Shown here: positions 50,432 through 59,126 of the stretch, one piece after another
Layout: each line of letters starts with the position of its first letter
How positions within the stretch are numbered: position 1 is the first letter of the stretch
Assembly: GCF_027625995.1 (NCBI RefSeq)
Contig: NZ_CP115396.1
Coordinates: 2,046,001-2,110,000, forward strand
DNA from: Hymenobacter yonginensis
GTDB taxonomy: Bacteria > Bacteroidota > Bacteroidia > Cytophagales > Hymenobacteraceae
Direction of reading: 5' to 3'
DNA length: 64,000 bases
The notes under the pieces: generated by a model
Databases searched by the model: none
The model's input: only the letters and a program-made list of their open reading frames with translations
What the model was told of the DNA's origin: nothing
Translations under genes and position numbers: made by a program

Positions 50432-51151
50432 ATGTCTTTAGAATTTCCCAAGTCCCTGATTCCTGAGAATGAGGCGACGCGCCTGCGTACGCTACACCAT
50501 TACCAGATTGTCAATACCACCGCTGAGCCAATTTTCGACGATTACGTGGCGTGGTCGGCACAGCTGTTCAACACGCCTATTTCGCTGATTTCGCTGGTCG
50601 ATGATGACTACGTGCACTTCAAGGCCCTGACCGGGGCCGAGGGTGTGCCCGGCCTTGTGCGCGGCGACAGTATGTGCTCGGCGGCTATTCTGCTGGATGA
50701 GCCCGTTGTGACAGGCGACTACTCGGCCCAGAGCTGCAGCCTCATCAGTACTGATGTGGCCCAGACGCTGGGGTTGAATTTCTATGCCGGCTCGGCCCTG
50801 CGCATGCCCGATGGCTCCCGCATCGGGATGCTGGCCGTCATTGGGCGCGAAGCCCGCGGCTTATCGCCGGTGGAAACCGGGGTGCTCAGCCAGTTGGCCG
50901 GCCTGGTGAGCCGCACCATTGAGCTGCGGCTGGCCTACCTCAACTCGCAGCAGCCCGACACTTGGGATGCCGCCCAGCAGGAGCTGGCCGAAAACCTCGA
51001 CGAAAACGCCGCCCTGGCCCGCTACCTCACCACCCGCAACGGCAGCATCAACCTCGACGACGACGACGTGCTGGCGCTGGTGGAGCGCCGCCTGAAAAGC
51101 GTAGCCAAGGTGCTGGACCGCCGGATGGCCGAGCTGCCGGCCGCCGCTTAG
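50432..51151 (+). CDS. GAF-domain protein
   Basis: 239 aa. Residues 30-170 form one GAF domain (ISLISLVDDDYVHFKALTG, DSMCSAAILLDEPVVTGDY, FYAGSALRMPDGSRIGMLAVI). It is followed by a helical C-terminal part (DAAQQELAENLDENAALARYL; RRLKSVAKVLDRRMAEL). No kinase, cyclase or output domain, so it is a stand-alone sensor or adaptor; the ligand is unknown. Confidence 0.8.
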   Translation: MSLEFPKSLIPENEATRLRTLHHYQIVNTTAEPIFDDYVAWSAQLFNTPISLISLVDDDYVHFKALTGAEGVPGLVRGDSMCSAAILLDEPVVTGDYSAQSCSLISTDVAQTLGLNFYAGSALRMPDGSRIGMLAVIGREARGLSPVETGVLSQLAGLVSRTIELRLAYLNSQQPDTWDAAQQELAENLDENAALARYLTTRNGSINLDDDDVLALVERRLKSVAKVLDRRMAELPAAA

Positions 51152-51163
51152 GCACTTTTCGGC

Positions 51164-52024
51164 CTACTTGGCCGGCACCGCTGGCCGGGGCTTGAACACG
51201 GCCCTGAACGCCTGGAGGGCCGCCGGATGATAGATCGTCTGGTGCGTTTCCTGGGGCATGGGTGTGTACTGCCAGCTGATGACACGGTTGGCAGGCGCCT
51301 GCAGGGCACGCGCTAGGCGGACGGTGGCGGCGGCAATTTCGGGCTCATTGCTGGTAGCCAGAAACAGCGTTTTCGGGGTACCCTTATAGGCCGCCAGCTT
51401 CTCCAGCGCCTGCTGCACCAGCAGCTCATTGTTCCACCACAGGCTGGGGTCGAAGGCTAGGTAGGTATCGAACAGGTCGGGTTCCAGAAACAGGGTTTCC
51501 ACTACAAACAGCCCCGCCAACGACTCGCCTACCAGGGCCTTTTCCTCGGTGGTGCGGTAGCGGCGCCTGATTTCGGGCATCAGCTCGGTGCGCATGAACT
51601 GGCGGAAGGCCGCCGAGCCGCCTACGCGGGGGGCTATCTGCCTGTCTTTGGGGTTAGTGGTGGGGCCGGTCAGGTCGCGGCGGCGCTCGGTGTTTTCCAC
51701 GCCGACCAGCAGAAACGGCCGCATCGTTCCGTTGCCCACCAGTACCTGCAGCAGCCCGGCCACGTGCAGGAAATCCTCCCCTATTCCCCCGTCGGGCATA
51801 TACAGCACCGGCAGCTTCTCCGTGTCCTGCTCCGTATAGCCGGCCGGCAGATACACGTTGATACGGCGCGTTTCGCCCAGCACGCGCGAACTCAGCGTAA
51901 ACGTATGGCCGATAGTGAGGGCGCTGCTGGCCGTGGCGGCGTTTTGGGCGGAGGCGGCCGGTACGGCGCACGCGACCAAGGCTACCGCCAGCATCAGTCG
52001 GGTGGCGCTTGCGAGAAAAGTCAT
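51164..52024 (-). CDS. Secreted esterase-family alpha/beta hydrolase
   Basis: 286 aa. Signal peptide (LMLAVALVACAVPAASA). Esterase D/Fes-type core: RRINVYLPAGYTEQDTEKLPVLYMPDGG, FLLVGVENTERRRDLTG, and the nucleophile elbow GESLAG (S168). The family includes enterobactin esterases and acyl esterases; the substrate is not predictable. It converges on the GAF gene with only 12 nt between the stops. Confidence 0.8.
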   Translation of the reverse strand: MTFLASATRLMLAVALVACAVPAASAQNAATASSALTIGHTFTLSSRVLGETRRINVYLPAGYTEQDTEKLPVLYMPDGGIGEDFLHVAGLLQVLVGNGTMRPFLLVGVENTERRRDLTGPTTNPKDRQIAPRVGGSAAFRQFMRTELMPEIRRRYRTTEEKALVGESLAGLFVVETLFLEPDLFDTYLAFDPSLWWNNELLVQQALEKLAAYKGTPKTLFLATSNEPEIAAATVRLARALQAPANRVISWQYTPMPQETHQTIYHPAALQAFRAVFKPRPAVPAK

Positions 52025-52097
52025 AGAAGTTGATAATTACACACTGCAGCCAAGGAAAGGCCGCACAAAAAGGAATAACGCAGCGCGTTGTGCTGCC

Positions 52098-52133
52098 AAA
52101 AAATGGCGTTGGACTAAGTCCAACGCCATTTTT
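52098..52133 (-). terminator. Terminator of the M2 peptidase gene
   Basis: AAAAATGGCGTTGGACT pairs exactly with AGTCCAACGCCATTTTT (17-bp stem including the A/T ends). On the minus strand it lies 33 nt after the peptidase stop and is followed by a T run. Confidence 0.85.
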
Positions 52134-52165
52134 CTTACCGAGTATCGAATGATGCCGGCCACTGG

Positions 52166-54022
52166 CTACATCGTGTACTTACGGCCTTTGTTCTGCTCTT
52201 TCAGGTAGGCCATCAGGGGCTGGAAGTACTCCACCATGGCGCGGGCCGAAAGGTCTTCGCCAGTTTTCTCCTTCAGCACGGTGCGCCAGTCTTTGCTGGC
52301 GCCGGGCCGCATGATGTCGGCTAGGAAGGCGCCCACTTCCTTGCTGCCGTAGTAGTTGGTGGCGTGCGGGTCCTGCTTGAGGATGTTTTTGCTGATGTGG
52401 TCGTGGAGCTGGAACAGGATGACGTAGCTCAGGGCGTAGTCGTAGTACTGCGCGGGGTCATCGTTGATGTGGGTTTTGGTGGCCGGATCGAGGTACTGCT
52501 CGCCGCGCGTGGTGGGCGGCACGATGCCCTGGTACTTTTTGGCCAGCTCCCACCACTTGGCGTTGAGCTGGTCGGCGGGCAGTTTGTCGGCATAGAAGCT
52601 GTTTTCCCACTCGCTCATCACGCCCGAGGCAAACGGAATGAAGGTGGCGTAGTTGAGGGCTTCCTTGAGCAGCGTCTGGGTCTGATCGGTTTTCGACTTG
52701 GCATCTACCAAGCCCAAACCGGCCAGGAAGGGCTTCTGGGTGGCGGCAAGGCCCATCAGGCTGCCCATGGCTTCGTGGTAGGCGCGGTTGGCGCCGCCGC
52801 GTAGCAGCACCGGCACGTCGGGGTTGGTGTAGGTGAGGTAGTAGTAGATGTGGCCCAGCTCGTGGTGGGTGGTTTCGTACCACTCGGTGTTGCCCTCCAC
52901 GCTCATCAGGCTGCGCACGTCCTGGTTGAGGTCCATGTGCCAAGCCGAGGCGTGGTTATTCTTCTTATAGGCCACCCCCTTAGGCAACGGATAGAGGCTG
53001 GATTTCTCGTAGAACACCGGCGGCAAAGCCGGGAAGCCCAAGCTCTGGTAGAACCGCTCGGCCTGCTTCACCTGCCACTCCGCTCCTTTTTTGGCCAATA
53101 CCGGGTTGAGGTCGAGGCCTTTCACGTCGACCATGGCGCTCCAGTCCTGGCCCCAGCGGTTGGGCAGCCAGGAGGCCGGCAAGTAGTCGGGCACCTGCTT
53201 CTGGCCGTACTTTTTGGCCAGCTCGTAGCGGGCATAGGTGTGCAGCTCGCGGTAGAGCGGCCGCAGCTCGTCGTTGAGCTTGCGCACCAGCGTCAGCATT
53301 TCCTCGCGGCTCAGGCCGTAGTCGGAGGCCTGGTAGGTGAAGTAGTCGGGGTAGCCGAGGGCCTGCACGGTCTGGTTGCGCAGGTCGCGCAGGTTGAGCA
53401 GACCATCTTTAAGCGTGGGGCCGATGGCCTTGCTGGCTTCCCAAATCTGCTGGCGCTTCAGCGGGTTCTTCTCCTTGCGCAGCAGCTCATCCAGGTCGTT
53501 GGTCGTCACCGACTTGCCGGCGTACTTGTAGTCGAAGCCGTAGAGCTTCTCGGTCTGAGCGGCCTCGGCCTTGATGCGGCGCTTCACCACGTCGGCAATG
53601 GTCTGGGGCGAGTTGGCGGCGTTGTAGAGGGCCGTTTGCAGCTGCTTCACCTGCAGCTCCGTGAGCTGGTCTTTGTGGTCGAGCAACTCGCGTAACTCCT
53701 TGATGTTGGCCGCTGAGCCCGTGAAGGCTGCCATCCGCTCATTGGCGCGGGCCGTGGCGCCGGCGTTGCTGGTGTCGCCGGGCACGATGCGGGTGTTGGA
53801 GCGCCATTCGGCTTCCGTGGCCTGGGTGTAGAGGCGCTGGTACTCGGCAGAATAGGCCTTGAGGAAGGTTTCGGCGCGCTCGTCCCAGCGGGGGGCGGCG
53901 GGCTGGGTGGCCGGCTCGGGCGCGGCGGTGGGGGCTGTAGTGGCCGTGGGCGTTTTGGCGGTGGGCGCGCAGGCCGTCAGCAAGGCCGCCGCCGTGAGGG
54001 TGGGCAGGAAGTAGCGTTTCAT
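52166..54022 (-). CDS. M2-family (ACE-like) dipeptidyl carboxypeptidase, lipoprotein
   Basis: 618 aa. Signal with lipobox (LLTACAPTA), then a Thr/Ala/Pro linker. Zinc-site helix ETTHHELGHIYYYL (H387, H391) and the third ligand in HEAMGSLMGLA; NQDVRSLMSVEGNTEW and YDYALSYVILFQLHDHI also match peptidyl-dipeptidase A. Cleaves dipeptides from C-termini, in the periplasm or on the cell surface. Full length for the family. Confidence 0.9.
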   Translation of the reverse strand: MKRYFLPTLTAAALLTACAPTAKTPTATTAPTAAPEPATQPAAPRWDERAETFLKAYSAEYQRLYTQATEAEWRSNTRIVPGDTSNAGATARANERMAAFTGSAANIKELRELLDHKDQLTELQVKQLQTALYNAANSPQTIADVVKRRIKAEAAQTEKLYGFDYKYAGKSVTTNDLDELLRKEKNPLKRQQIWEASKAIGPTLKDGLLNLRDLRNQTVQALGYPDYFTYQASDYGLSREEMLTLVRKLNDELRPLYRELHTYARYELAKKYGQKQVPDYLPASWLPNRWGQDWSAMVDVKGLDLNPVLAKKGAEWQVKQAERFYQSLGFPALPPVFYEKSSLYPLPKGVAYKKNNHASAWHMDLNQDVRSLMSVEGNTEWYETTHHELGHIYYYLTYTNPDVPVLLRGGANRAYHEAMGSLMGLAATQKPFLAGLGLVDAKSKTDQTQTLLKEALNYATFIPFASGVMSEWENSFYADKLPADQLNAKWWELAKKYQGIVPPTTRGEQYLDPATKTHINDDPAQYYDYALSYVILFQLHDHISKNILKQDPHATNYYGSKEVGAFLADIMRPGASKDWRTVLKEKTGEDLSARAMVEYFQPLMAYLKEQNKGRKYTM

Positions 54023-54120
54023 CGGAGCTGGAAAGGCAGGAAAACGAACGAAGATAGAACAACGCTCCCGTTCAGGCTGGCCGCGGCCTCAGCAGGCCGG
54101 CTCCGCCACTGCCGGCGCCG

Positions 54121-55068
54121 TTACGCAGCCTGCGCTTCGTGCTGCTCCAGGTGGCATTCCTTGTACTTTTTGCCGCTGCCGCATGGGCACGGGTCGTTGC
54201 GGCCGAACTTGCGGCGGCTACGCAGGCGCTTGAGCCACTCGCGCGGATCGACGGCCCAGCGCTGGAAGCGGCTCTTGGGGTTCTGGCGGAAAGCCAGTAG
54301 CAGCAGGCCGTACAGCTCCGGATGGTGCTGCTGCAGCTTCTCCGGTTTCTCAAAGAAATACTCCGTCACGACGGCAAAGAACTCGGCCTCGTTAGTGCCC
54401 GCGTAGTCGTTGATTTCCGAGTTTCCGGCCCGGATAGCCGCGATTTCGCGAGCCATGACGGCCTCCCACTCGGGGCGCAGCGCCGCCGGGAATACCGTGG
54501 CGGGCACGCCGTCAATCACGCCATCGGCCTCATCCAGCAGGTGCGCAAACTCGTGGATGCCCACGTTCTGCTTGTCCAGCGAATCCTGAAAGCCGCGCTC
54601 CAGCGATGCCTTCGAGAGGTGCATGTAGTGGGAAGTCTGGAAGTTGCGCACCGAACCCAGCAGCGTGCCGGCCAGCGGCGCGGTTTCCTTGTTGGGATCC
54701 TGCTGCTCCTTCCAGGCGTCGGGCACCACCAGCACCTCACTCAGATTGGCATACTCCCAGTCGGGAAAGCCAAACACCGGTATGACCGCCGAAGCTGCTA
54801 CCAGCACCCGCGTGGTATCGTCGATGTCGGTCTGGATGCCGGTGATGAGCGTCTGGGCCAGAAACACCTGCACCCGCTTCTCGAACCGGCCTTTCTCCAC
54901 GGGCGTGAGCGAGCCGTAAAAGGCCACCCGGTCGGTGAGAATCTGCCGCCATTCCGCCAGAAAATCCTCGGCCAGGGCAGCCTTTGTGCGGCGCGAATCG
55001 GCGGTGAGGTAGCGGTAGAACAGAAACAGCACCACGGCCACGATGGCCGCAAAAATCAGGTAAGGCAT
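54121..55068 (-). CDS. MtfA-like zinc peptidase with SEC-C tail
   Basis: 315 aa from ATG 55068 (the frame continues to 55125). N-terminal membrane helix (YLIFAAIVAVVLFLFYRYL), then the MtfA/DUF980 domain with HEFAH (172-176) and the downstream acidic ligand in EADGVIDGVP and DYAGTNEAEFFAVVTEYFFE. The end FGRNDPCPCGSGKKYKECH is a SEC-C zinc motif, an extra not present in E. coli MtfA. MtfA binds the Mlc repressor in enterobacteria; no Mlc gene is in the window. Confidence 0.85.
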   Translation of the reverse strand: MPYLIFAAIVAVVLFLFYRYLTADSRRTKAALAEDFLAEWRQILTDRVAFYGSLTPVEKGRFEKRVQVFLAQTLITGIQTDIDDTTRVLVAASAVIPVFGFPDWEYANLSEVLVVPDAWKEQQDPNKETAPLAGTLLGSVRNFQTSHYMHLSKASLERGFQDSLDKQNVGIHEFAHLLDEADGVIDGVPATVFPAALRPEWEAVMAREIAAIRAGNSEINDYAGTNEAEFFAVVTEYFFEKPEKLQQHHPELYGLLLLAFRQNPKSRFQRWAVDPREWLKRLRSRRKFGRNDPCPCGSGKKYKECHLEQHEAQAA

Positions 55069-55106
55069 GCCTGAGTAAACGACCAGAAGGTCGTTTGGTT
55101 GTGCGA

Positions 55107-55193
55107 TGTAGTGACGCGTATTCACGTCGCGTCGTTGGTTAGCTGGCGCGGTTACGGTCGTTCACTGACGAGACGCGAATATGCGTCTCTACA
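55107..55193. repeat. GTAG(T/A)GACGCGTATTCACG-type inverted repeat
   Basis: GTAGTGACGCGTATTCACGT near 55107 mirrors ACGAGACGCGAATATGCGTC near 55167. It lies in the gap between the MtfA-like gene and the phosphatase gene. Confidence 0.6.
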
Positions 55194-55227
55194 CTGTTCA
55201 GCGCCTACATACTGCTTGTGGATGCTG

Positions 55228-55560
55228 CTACAGCTCCGGCAGGTGCTCCCGTAGCCGCTCGCGCAGCAGGTCCTGCAGAATGTGGTCCATGAACTGAAAT
55301 TTGTCGGGGATGCGCAGCACCACCAGCGGCTTACCGGCCAGCTCCGGCCCAAACTTCTGGCGCAGGATATCGGCGTGTTTGCGCTCCATCACAAATACCG
55401 CATCGGCCCAGCCCAGGTGCCCCGCCGTGACCCGCACCCGCGCCCCCGGCTCGGTACCGGCCGAGCGGGCGTCGTAGGTTGGGTGCCCGTCGAACAGCCG
55501 CTCCGCCGTGAGGCTGCGCCACCGGTTCTGGCTGCAAATGAAGAGGAGCTGGCGGGGCAT
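55228..55560 (-). CDS. Low-molecular-weight tyrosine-phosphatase-like protein, short form
   Basis: 110 aa, shorter than the usual 150. The P-loop LFICSQNRWRSLTAE is C9-x5-R15-S16. FVMERKHADILRQKF follows as in LMW-PTPs, and the general-acid loop appears as RIPDKFQF. The truncation removes the usual C-terminal helix pair. It may act on phosphotyrosine or be an arsenate-reductase-like relative; substrate unknown. Confidence 0.75.
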   Translation of the reverse strand: MPRQLLFICSQNRWRSLTAERLFDGHPTYDARSAGTEPGARVRVTAGHLGWADAVFVMERKHADILRQKFGPELAGKPLVVLRIPDKFQFMDHILQDLLRERLREHLPEL

Positions 55561-55580
55561 AGCTGGTATATAACTAGAAC

Positions 55581-55673
55581 GTCATTCCGAGCGGAGCGAG
55601 GAATCTCGCGTGCTAACGTTGAAATACTATTCATACGTCAGCACGCGAGATTCCTCGCTCCGCTCGGAATGAC
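55581..55673. repeat. GTCATTCCGAG-type intergenic inverted repeat
   Basis: 93-bp near-perfect hairpin with arms of about 34 nt. The centre (ACGTTGAAATACTATTCATACGT) is the reverse complement of the one at 14073-14165. Between two leftward genes. Confidence 0.9.
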
Positions 55674-55694
55674 GTTCAAATAGACCTTTCGCGG

Positions 55695-57077
55695 CTACCG
55701 AACCTCGGTTACGCGCACTTTCTTGCCTTTCACCTTGGCGCCCAGCAGGCGTTGCACCACGTCCTGCACCTGGCCGCGCGGCACGGCCACGTAGCTGTAG
55801 TAGTCGAACACCTCGATGTGGCCGACCTGCTCGCGGGCCACGCCGCCCACGTTCACGAAGGCGCCTACCAGATCGTGGGCACTGACTTTGTCTTTCTTAC
55901 CGGCCGTGACGTGCAAAGTCACGTTTTCGGGCTTGGGAGCTTTGGGGGCGGCGGGCGGCAGCTTGGGCGCCTTCATATCGCTCCATTTGATAGTTTCCGC
56001 CACGGGCCACTTCTTCACGTGGGCCTGCTCTTTGAGCGTGGCCAGGATGTGGGCCGTACCGGCCGCGCCGGCGCGGGCCGTACGGCCCGCACGGTGCTGG
56101 AAGCCGTCGGCCTTGTCGGGGGCGTCGTACTGCACCACGGTGTCGAGCAAGGTTACGTCGAGGCCACGGGCGGCTACGTCGGTGGCTACCAGCACCTGGC
56201 TGGAGCCGTTGCGCAGCTTCAGCAAGGCCTTATCGCGCTCGGGCTGGGGCATTTTGCCGTGCAGCACCTCGGCCGCCACTTCGCGGCCCTGCAGGAAGCG
56301 GGCCAGCTCCATGCACCGGTCGCGGGTGTTGCAGAAGATGAGGGCGCGGCCGGTTTCAGGCTGGCGCAGGATGTGCAGCAGAGCCGCCGGCTTCAGCTCA
56401 ATCGGGCCGACGTGGCCGATCAGGGTGAGATTTTCGGGCAGTTGGTCGTCGTCCTGGCCCAGATTGATGACGCGGGGCCGGGTGAGGTTTTTGCGGATCA
56501 GCTCCAGCACCTTGTCCGACATAGTAGCCGAGAACAGCAGCGTCTGGCGGCGGCGCGGCAGGCGCTTCACAATCTCCACCAGCTCGTCCTGGAAACCCAG
56601 CTCCAGCAGCTTATCGGCTTCATCGAGCACGAGGCTTTTGAGCTGGTTCGGGATGATGGTGCGGCGTTCTAGGTGGTCGAGGAAACGGCCGGGCGTGGCT
56701 ACCACAATGTGCGGAGCCTGCGTGAGGGAGGCTTTTTCCTCGCCGAAGGCGTGGCCGCCGTAGAAGGCCGCTACGCGCAGGTTGGGCAGAAACTTGCCCA
56801 TTTTCTTGAGGGCGTCGCGCACCTGCAGGGCCAGCTCGCGGGCGGGCACCAGCACCAGCATCTGCACGGCGTCGTTTTTCACGTCTACCTGTTGCAGCAG
56901 GCCGAGGCCATAGGCCGCGGTTTTGCCGGAGCCGGTGGGCGCCTGCCCGGCCACATCTTGGCCGTCGAGGGTGAGGGGCAGCACCTGCTCCTGCACGGGC
57001 GTAGGCTGGGTGAACTGCAGCTCTTCGAGGGCTTGCAACAGAAAGGGCGCGAGGCCGAGGTCGGCGAAGGAGGTCAT
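55695..57077 (-). CDS. dbpA: DEAD-box RNA helicase, DbpA type
   Basis: 460 aa from ATG 57077. Q motif and F upstream (FTQPTPVQEQVLP), Walker A APTGSGKTAAYG, DEAD in VLDEADKLLELG, SAT in LLFSATMS, and HRAGRTARAG. The last 75 residues form the DbpA RNA-binding domain (KVSAHDLVGAFVNVGG; IEVFDYYSYVAVPRG), which in the model enzyme targets hairpin 92 of 23S rRNA during large-subunit assembly. Confidence 0.88.
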   Translation of the reverse strand: MTSFADLGLAPFLLQALEELQFTQPTPVQEQVLPLTLDGQDVAGQAPTGSGKTAAYGLGLLQQVDVKNDAVQMLVLVPARELALQVRDALKKMGKFLPNLRVAAFYGGHAFGEEKASLTQAPHIVVATPGRFLDHLERRTIIPNQLKSLVLDEADKLLELGFQDELVEIVKRLPRRRQTLLFSATMSDKVLELIRKNLTRPRVINLGQDDDQLPENLTLIGHVGPIELKPAALLHILRQPETGRALIFCNTRDRCMELARFLQGREVAAEVLHGKMPQPERDKALLKLRNGSSQVLVATDVAARGLDVTLLDTVVQYDAPDKADGFQHRAGRTARAGAAGTAHILATLKEQAHVKKWPVAETIKWSDMKAPKLPPAAPKAPKPENVTLHVTAGKKDKVSAHDLVGAFVNVGGVAREQVGHIEVFDYYSYVAVPRGQVQDVVQRLLGAKVKGKKVRVTEVR

Positions 57078-57208
57078 AAACTTGGAATTAGCCTGCAAAG
57101 GTACGGCGGGAATGTAGCATAAGCTTCAGCTTGTGCCGGATAGCGCCTGGTAGCATGGCGCACAACCTATCAGAAGCCAGCCTGGCGCTGTACGGCTCAG
57201 GCTGAAGC

Positions 57209-58393
57209 CTATGCTACATTGGGGGTCCGGCGCGAGCCCTGGTACAGCTCGTACTTCAGCAGGCGGCAGTCAATGGGGCCGTTGTAGAGCGGGATGCGGC
57301 GCGAGGTTTTCAGGCCCACGCGCTTGGCGGCCTCCAGGTTGCCGGTGAATATGTAGGCGTCGTAGCCCTGGAAACCGGTTTTGAGTGTGTCGCCGATGGT
57401 TTTGTAGAGGGCGTCCATCTCGGCTTCCTCCCCGATTCGCTCGCCGTAGGGCGGGTTCATCACCACGAGGCCGGGCTCGCCCTTGGGGGCGGTGGCGTCC
57501 TTCACGTCGCGCACGGCGAAGCGGATGAAGTCTTCGAGGCCGGCAGCTTCCACGTTTTCGCGGGCCAGCTCGATGAACTCGGGCGAGAGGTCGGAGCCGT
57601 AGAGCATAGCCTGGGGCTTGTCGAGGCGGGCCTGCTCGGCGTCGAGGCGCACCGATTCCCAGAGCGCCTTGTCGAAGTCCTGCCAGTTCTCGAACCCGAA
57701 CTTGCCCTGGTGGTAGAGGCCGGGCGCGATGCGCTGGGCGATGAGGGCGGCCTCGGTGAGCAGCGTACCGGAGCCGCACATGGGGTCCACGAGGGTCTTT
57801 TTGCCATCCCAGTCGGCCAGCAGCAGGATGCCGGCGGCTAGGGCTTCGTTGAGTGGGGCCACGTTGGTTTGCTGGCGGTAGCCGCGCTTGTGCAACGACT
57901 CGCCCGACGAATCGAGGCTGAGCACCACCTCGTTGTCGAGCATGTGCAGGTGCAGGCGCACGTCGGGGTTTTTCACGTCCACGCTCGGGCGCTGGCCGGT
58001 CCGGTCGCGGAACTGGTCGACGATGGCGTCCTTGGTGAGCTGGGCCACGAACAGCGAGTGCTCGAACGTGGACTTGTTGACGACGGCCGTGATGGCAAAC
58101 GTCTGGTCGGGCAGGATGTAGTCGGCCCAGTCGATGCGGCCTACCTCGCGGTAGAGGCCCTTTTCGTGGGGGGCGTAGAAGCCGGCGAAGGGCCGCAGGA
58201 TGCGCACGGCGGTGCGGCACCACAGGTTGGCCTCGTAGCACAGCTGCATGTCGCCGACGAACTCCACGGCCCGCTGGCCCACCTTCTCAATCTTGGCCCC
58301 GAGCTGGTAGAGCTCTTCGGCCAGAATCTCTTCCAGCCCGAACTGGGTGGTGGCGGTCATGTAGAACGGGGCGGAGCGGCGGGCCTGGGCCAT
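57209..58393 (-). CDS. THUMP-domain class I rRNA/tRNA methyltransferase (RlmL/TrmN-like)
   Basis: 394 aa from ATG 58393; the longer frame to 58669 overlaps the divergent gene and is not coding. N-terminal THUMP region (FGLEEILAEELYQLGAKIEKV; RILRPFAGFYAPHEKGLY), then the SAM-binding domain (LVDPMCGSGTLLTEAALIA) and the NPPY catalytic motif in LVVMNPPYGERIG. It transfers methyl to N2 of guanosine, most likely in 23S rRNA (RlmL-N type) or tRNA. Adjacent to DbpA, another large-subunit rRNA factor. Confidence 0.85.
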   Translation of the reverse strand: MAQARRSAPFYMTATTQFGLEEILAEELYQLGAKIEKVGQRAVEFVGDMQLCYEANLWCRTAVRILRPFAGFYAPHEKGLYREVGRIDWADYILPDQTFAITAVVNKSTFEHSLFVAQLTKDAIVDQFRDRTGQRPSVDVKNPDVRLHLHMLDNEVVLSLDSSGESLHKRGYRQQTNVAPLNEALAAGILLLADWDGKKTLVDPMCGSGTLLTEAALIAQRIAPGLYHQGKFGFENWQDFDKALWESVRLDAEQARLDKPQAMLYGSDLSPEFIELARENVEAAGLEDFIRFAVRDVKDATAPKGEPGLVVMNPPYGERIGEEAEMDALYKTIGDTLKTGFQGYDAYIFTGNLEAAKRVGLKTSRRIPLYNGPIDCRLLKYELYQGSRRTPNVA

Positions 58394-58517
58394 AAGGGGG
58401 GTGTTGGTAAGGGGTGAAGGTGCAAAGGTCGGGAAAGTAATGGGCTTCGGCCGCACCCACTCTATCTTTACCCGCCGCCCGCCGCGGCCGGCGTGCTGGC
58501 CGATTCCATTTATCTCA

Positions 58518-59066
58518 ATGAAAGAACTATTACGCCGGATCCGGCTGATTACGCCATTTGCGCTGGAATTCCCAATTGAGGCGGCCCAGTTTGTCGAGCG
58601 GCTGCAACCGCACGTAGCGCCACCCCACCTGAATCCGTTTGGCCGGCTGGGCCGCATCTTTTCTCCCACGGTAGCACCCTACAGCGGCGTGGTGCGGGCC
58701 GACTATGTTCTCCTCAAGCCGCGCCCCGATGGCAACCAGCTGTTCTTTCCTGCTTTCAACGGCACCGTATTGCCCACACCTGCTGGCACACGTCTGGAAG
58801 GTGAGTTGAACGGAGCTTCCGGTATGTTCTTGTTTCCTGCTCTCTTCTATCTGGTTTTCGTACTCGTTGCGCTTACTTCTCTTCTGATGCGCGATGACAC
58901 AACTTTGGTAGACGCACTGATTATGATGGCTATGATCTTGTTACAGGGACTTTTAATCGTGGGGATTCCGTACGTAATAGCCCGCCGACGCATGCAGAAA
59001 GTAGCGTTTGAGCTGGAGCGAAACCTGTTTTATTTTATGCAGAAGCCCGTTACCGAGTTACGCTAA
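58518..59066 (+). CDS. Hypothetical two-helix membrane protein
   Basis: 182 aa from ATG 58518, with a TATCTTTA box at 58463-58470 upstream. Two membrane helices near residues 95-120 and 128-150 (FLFPALFYLVFVLVALTSLL; ALIMMAMILLQGLLIVGIPYVIA). The N-terminal half is soluble (LRRIRLITPFALEFPIEAA). Not recognised. Less GC-rich than its neighbours in the second half. Confidence 0.55.
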   Translation: MKELLRRIRLITPFALEFPIEAAQFVERLQPHVAPPHLNPFGRLGRIFSPTVAPYSGVVRADYVLLKPRPDGNQLFFPAFNGTVLPTPAGTRLEGELNGASGMFLFPALFYLVFVLVALTSLLMRDDTTLVDALIMMAMILLQGLLIVGIPYVIARRRMQKVAFELERNLFYFMQKPVTELR

Positions 59067-59126
59067 GCCATTCGGCAAGCTTGTCGGTTACCCGCGCCAT
59101 CAACCTCCCCTACCCGCCCCGCTCCC

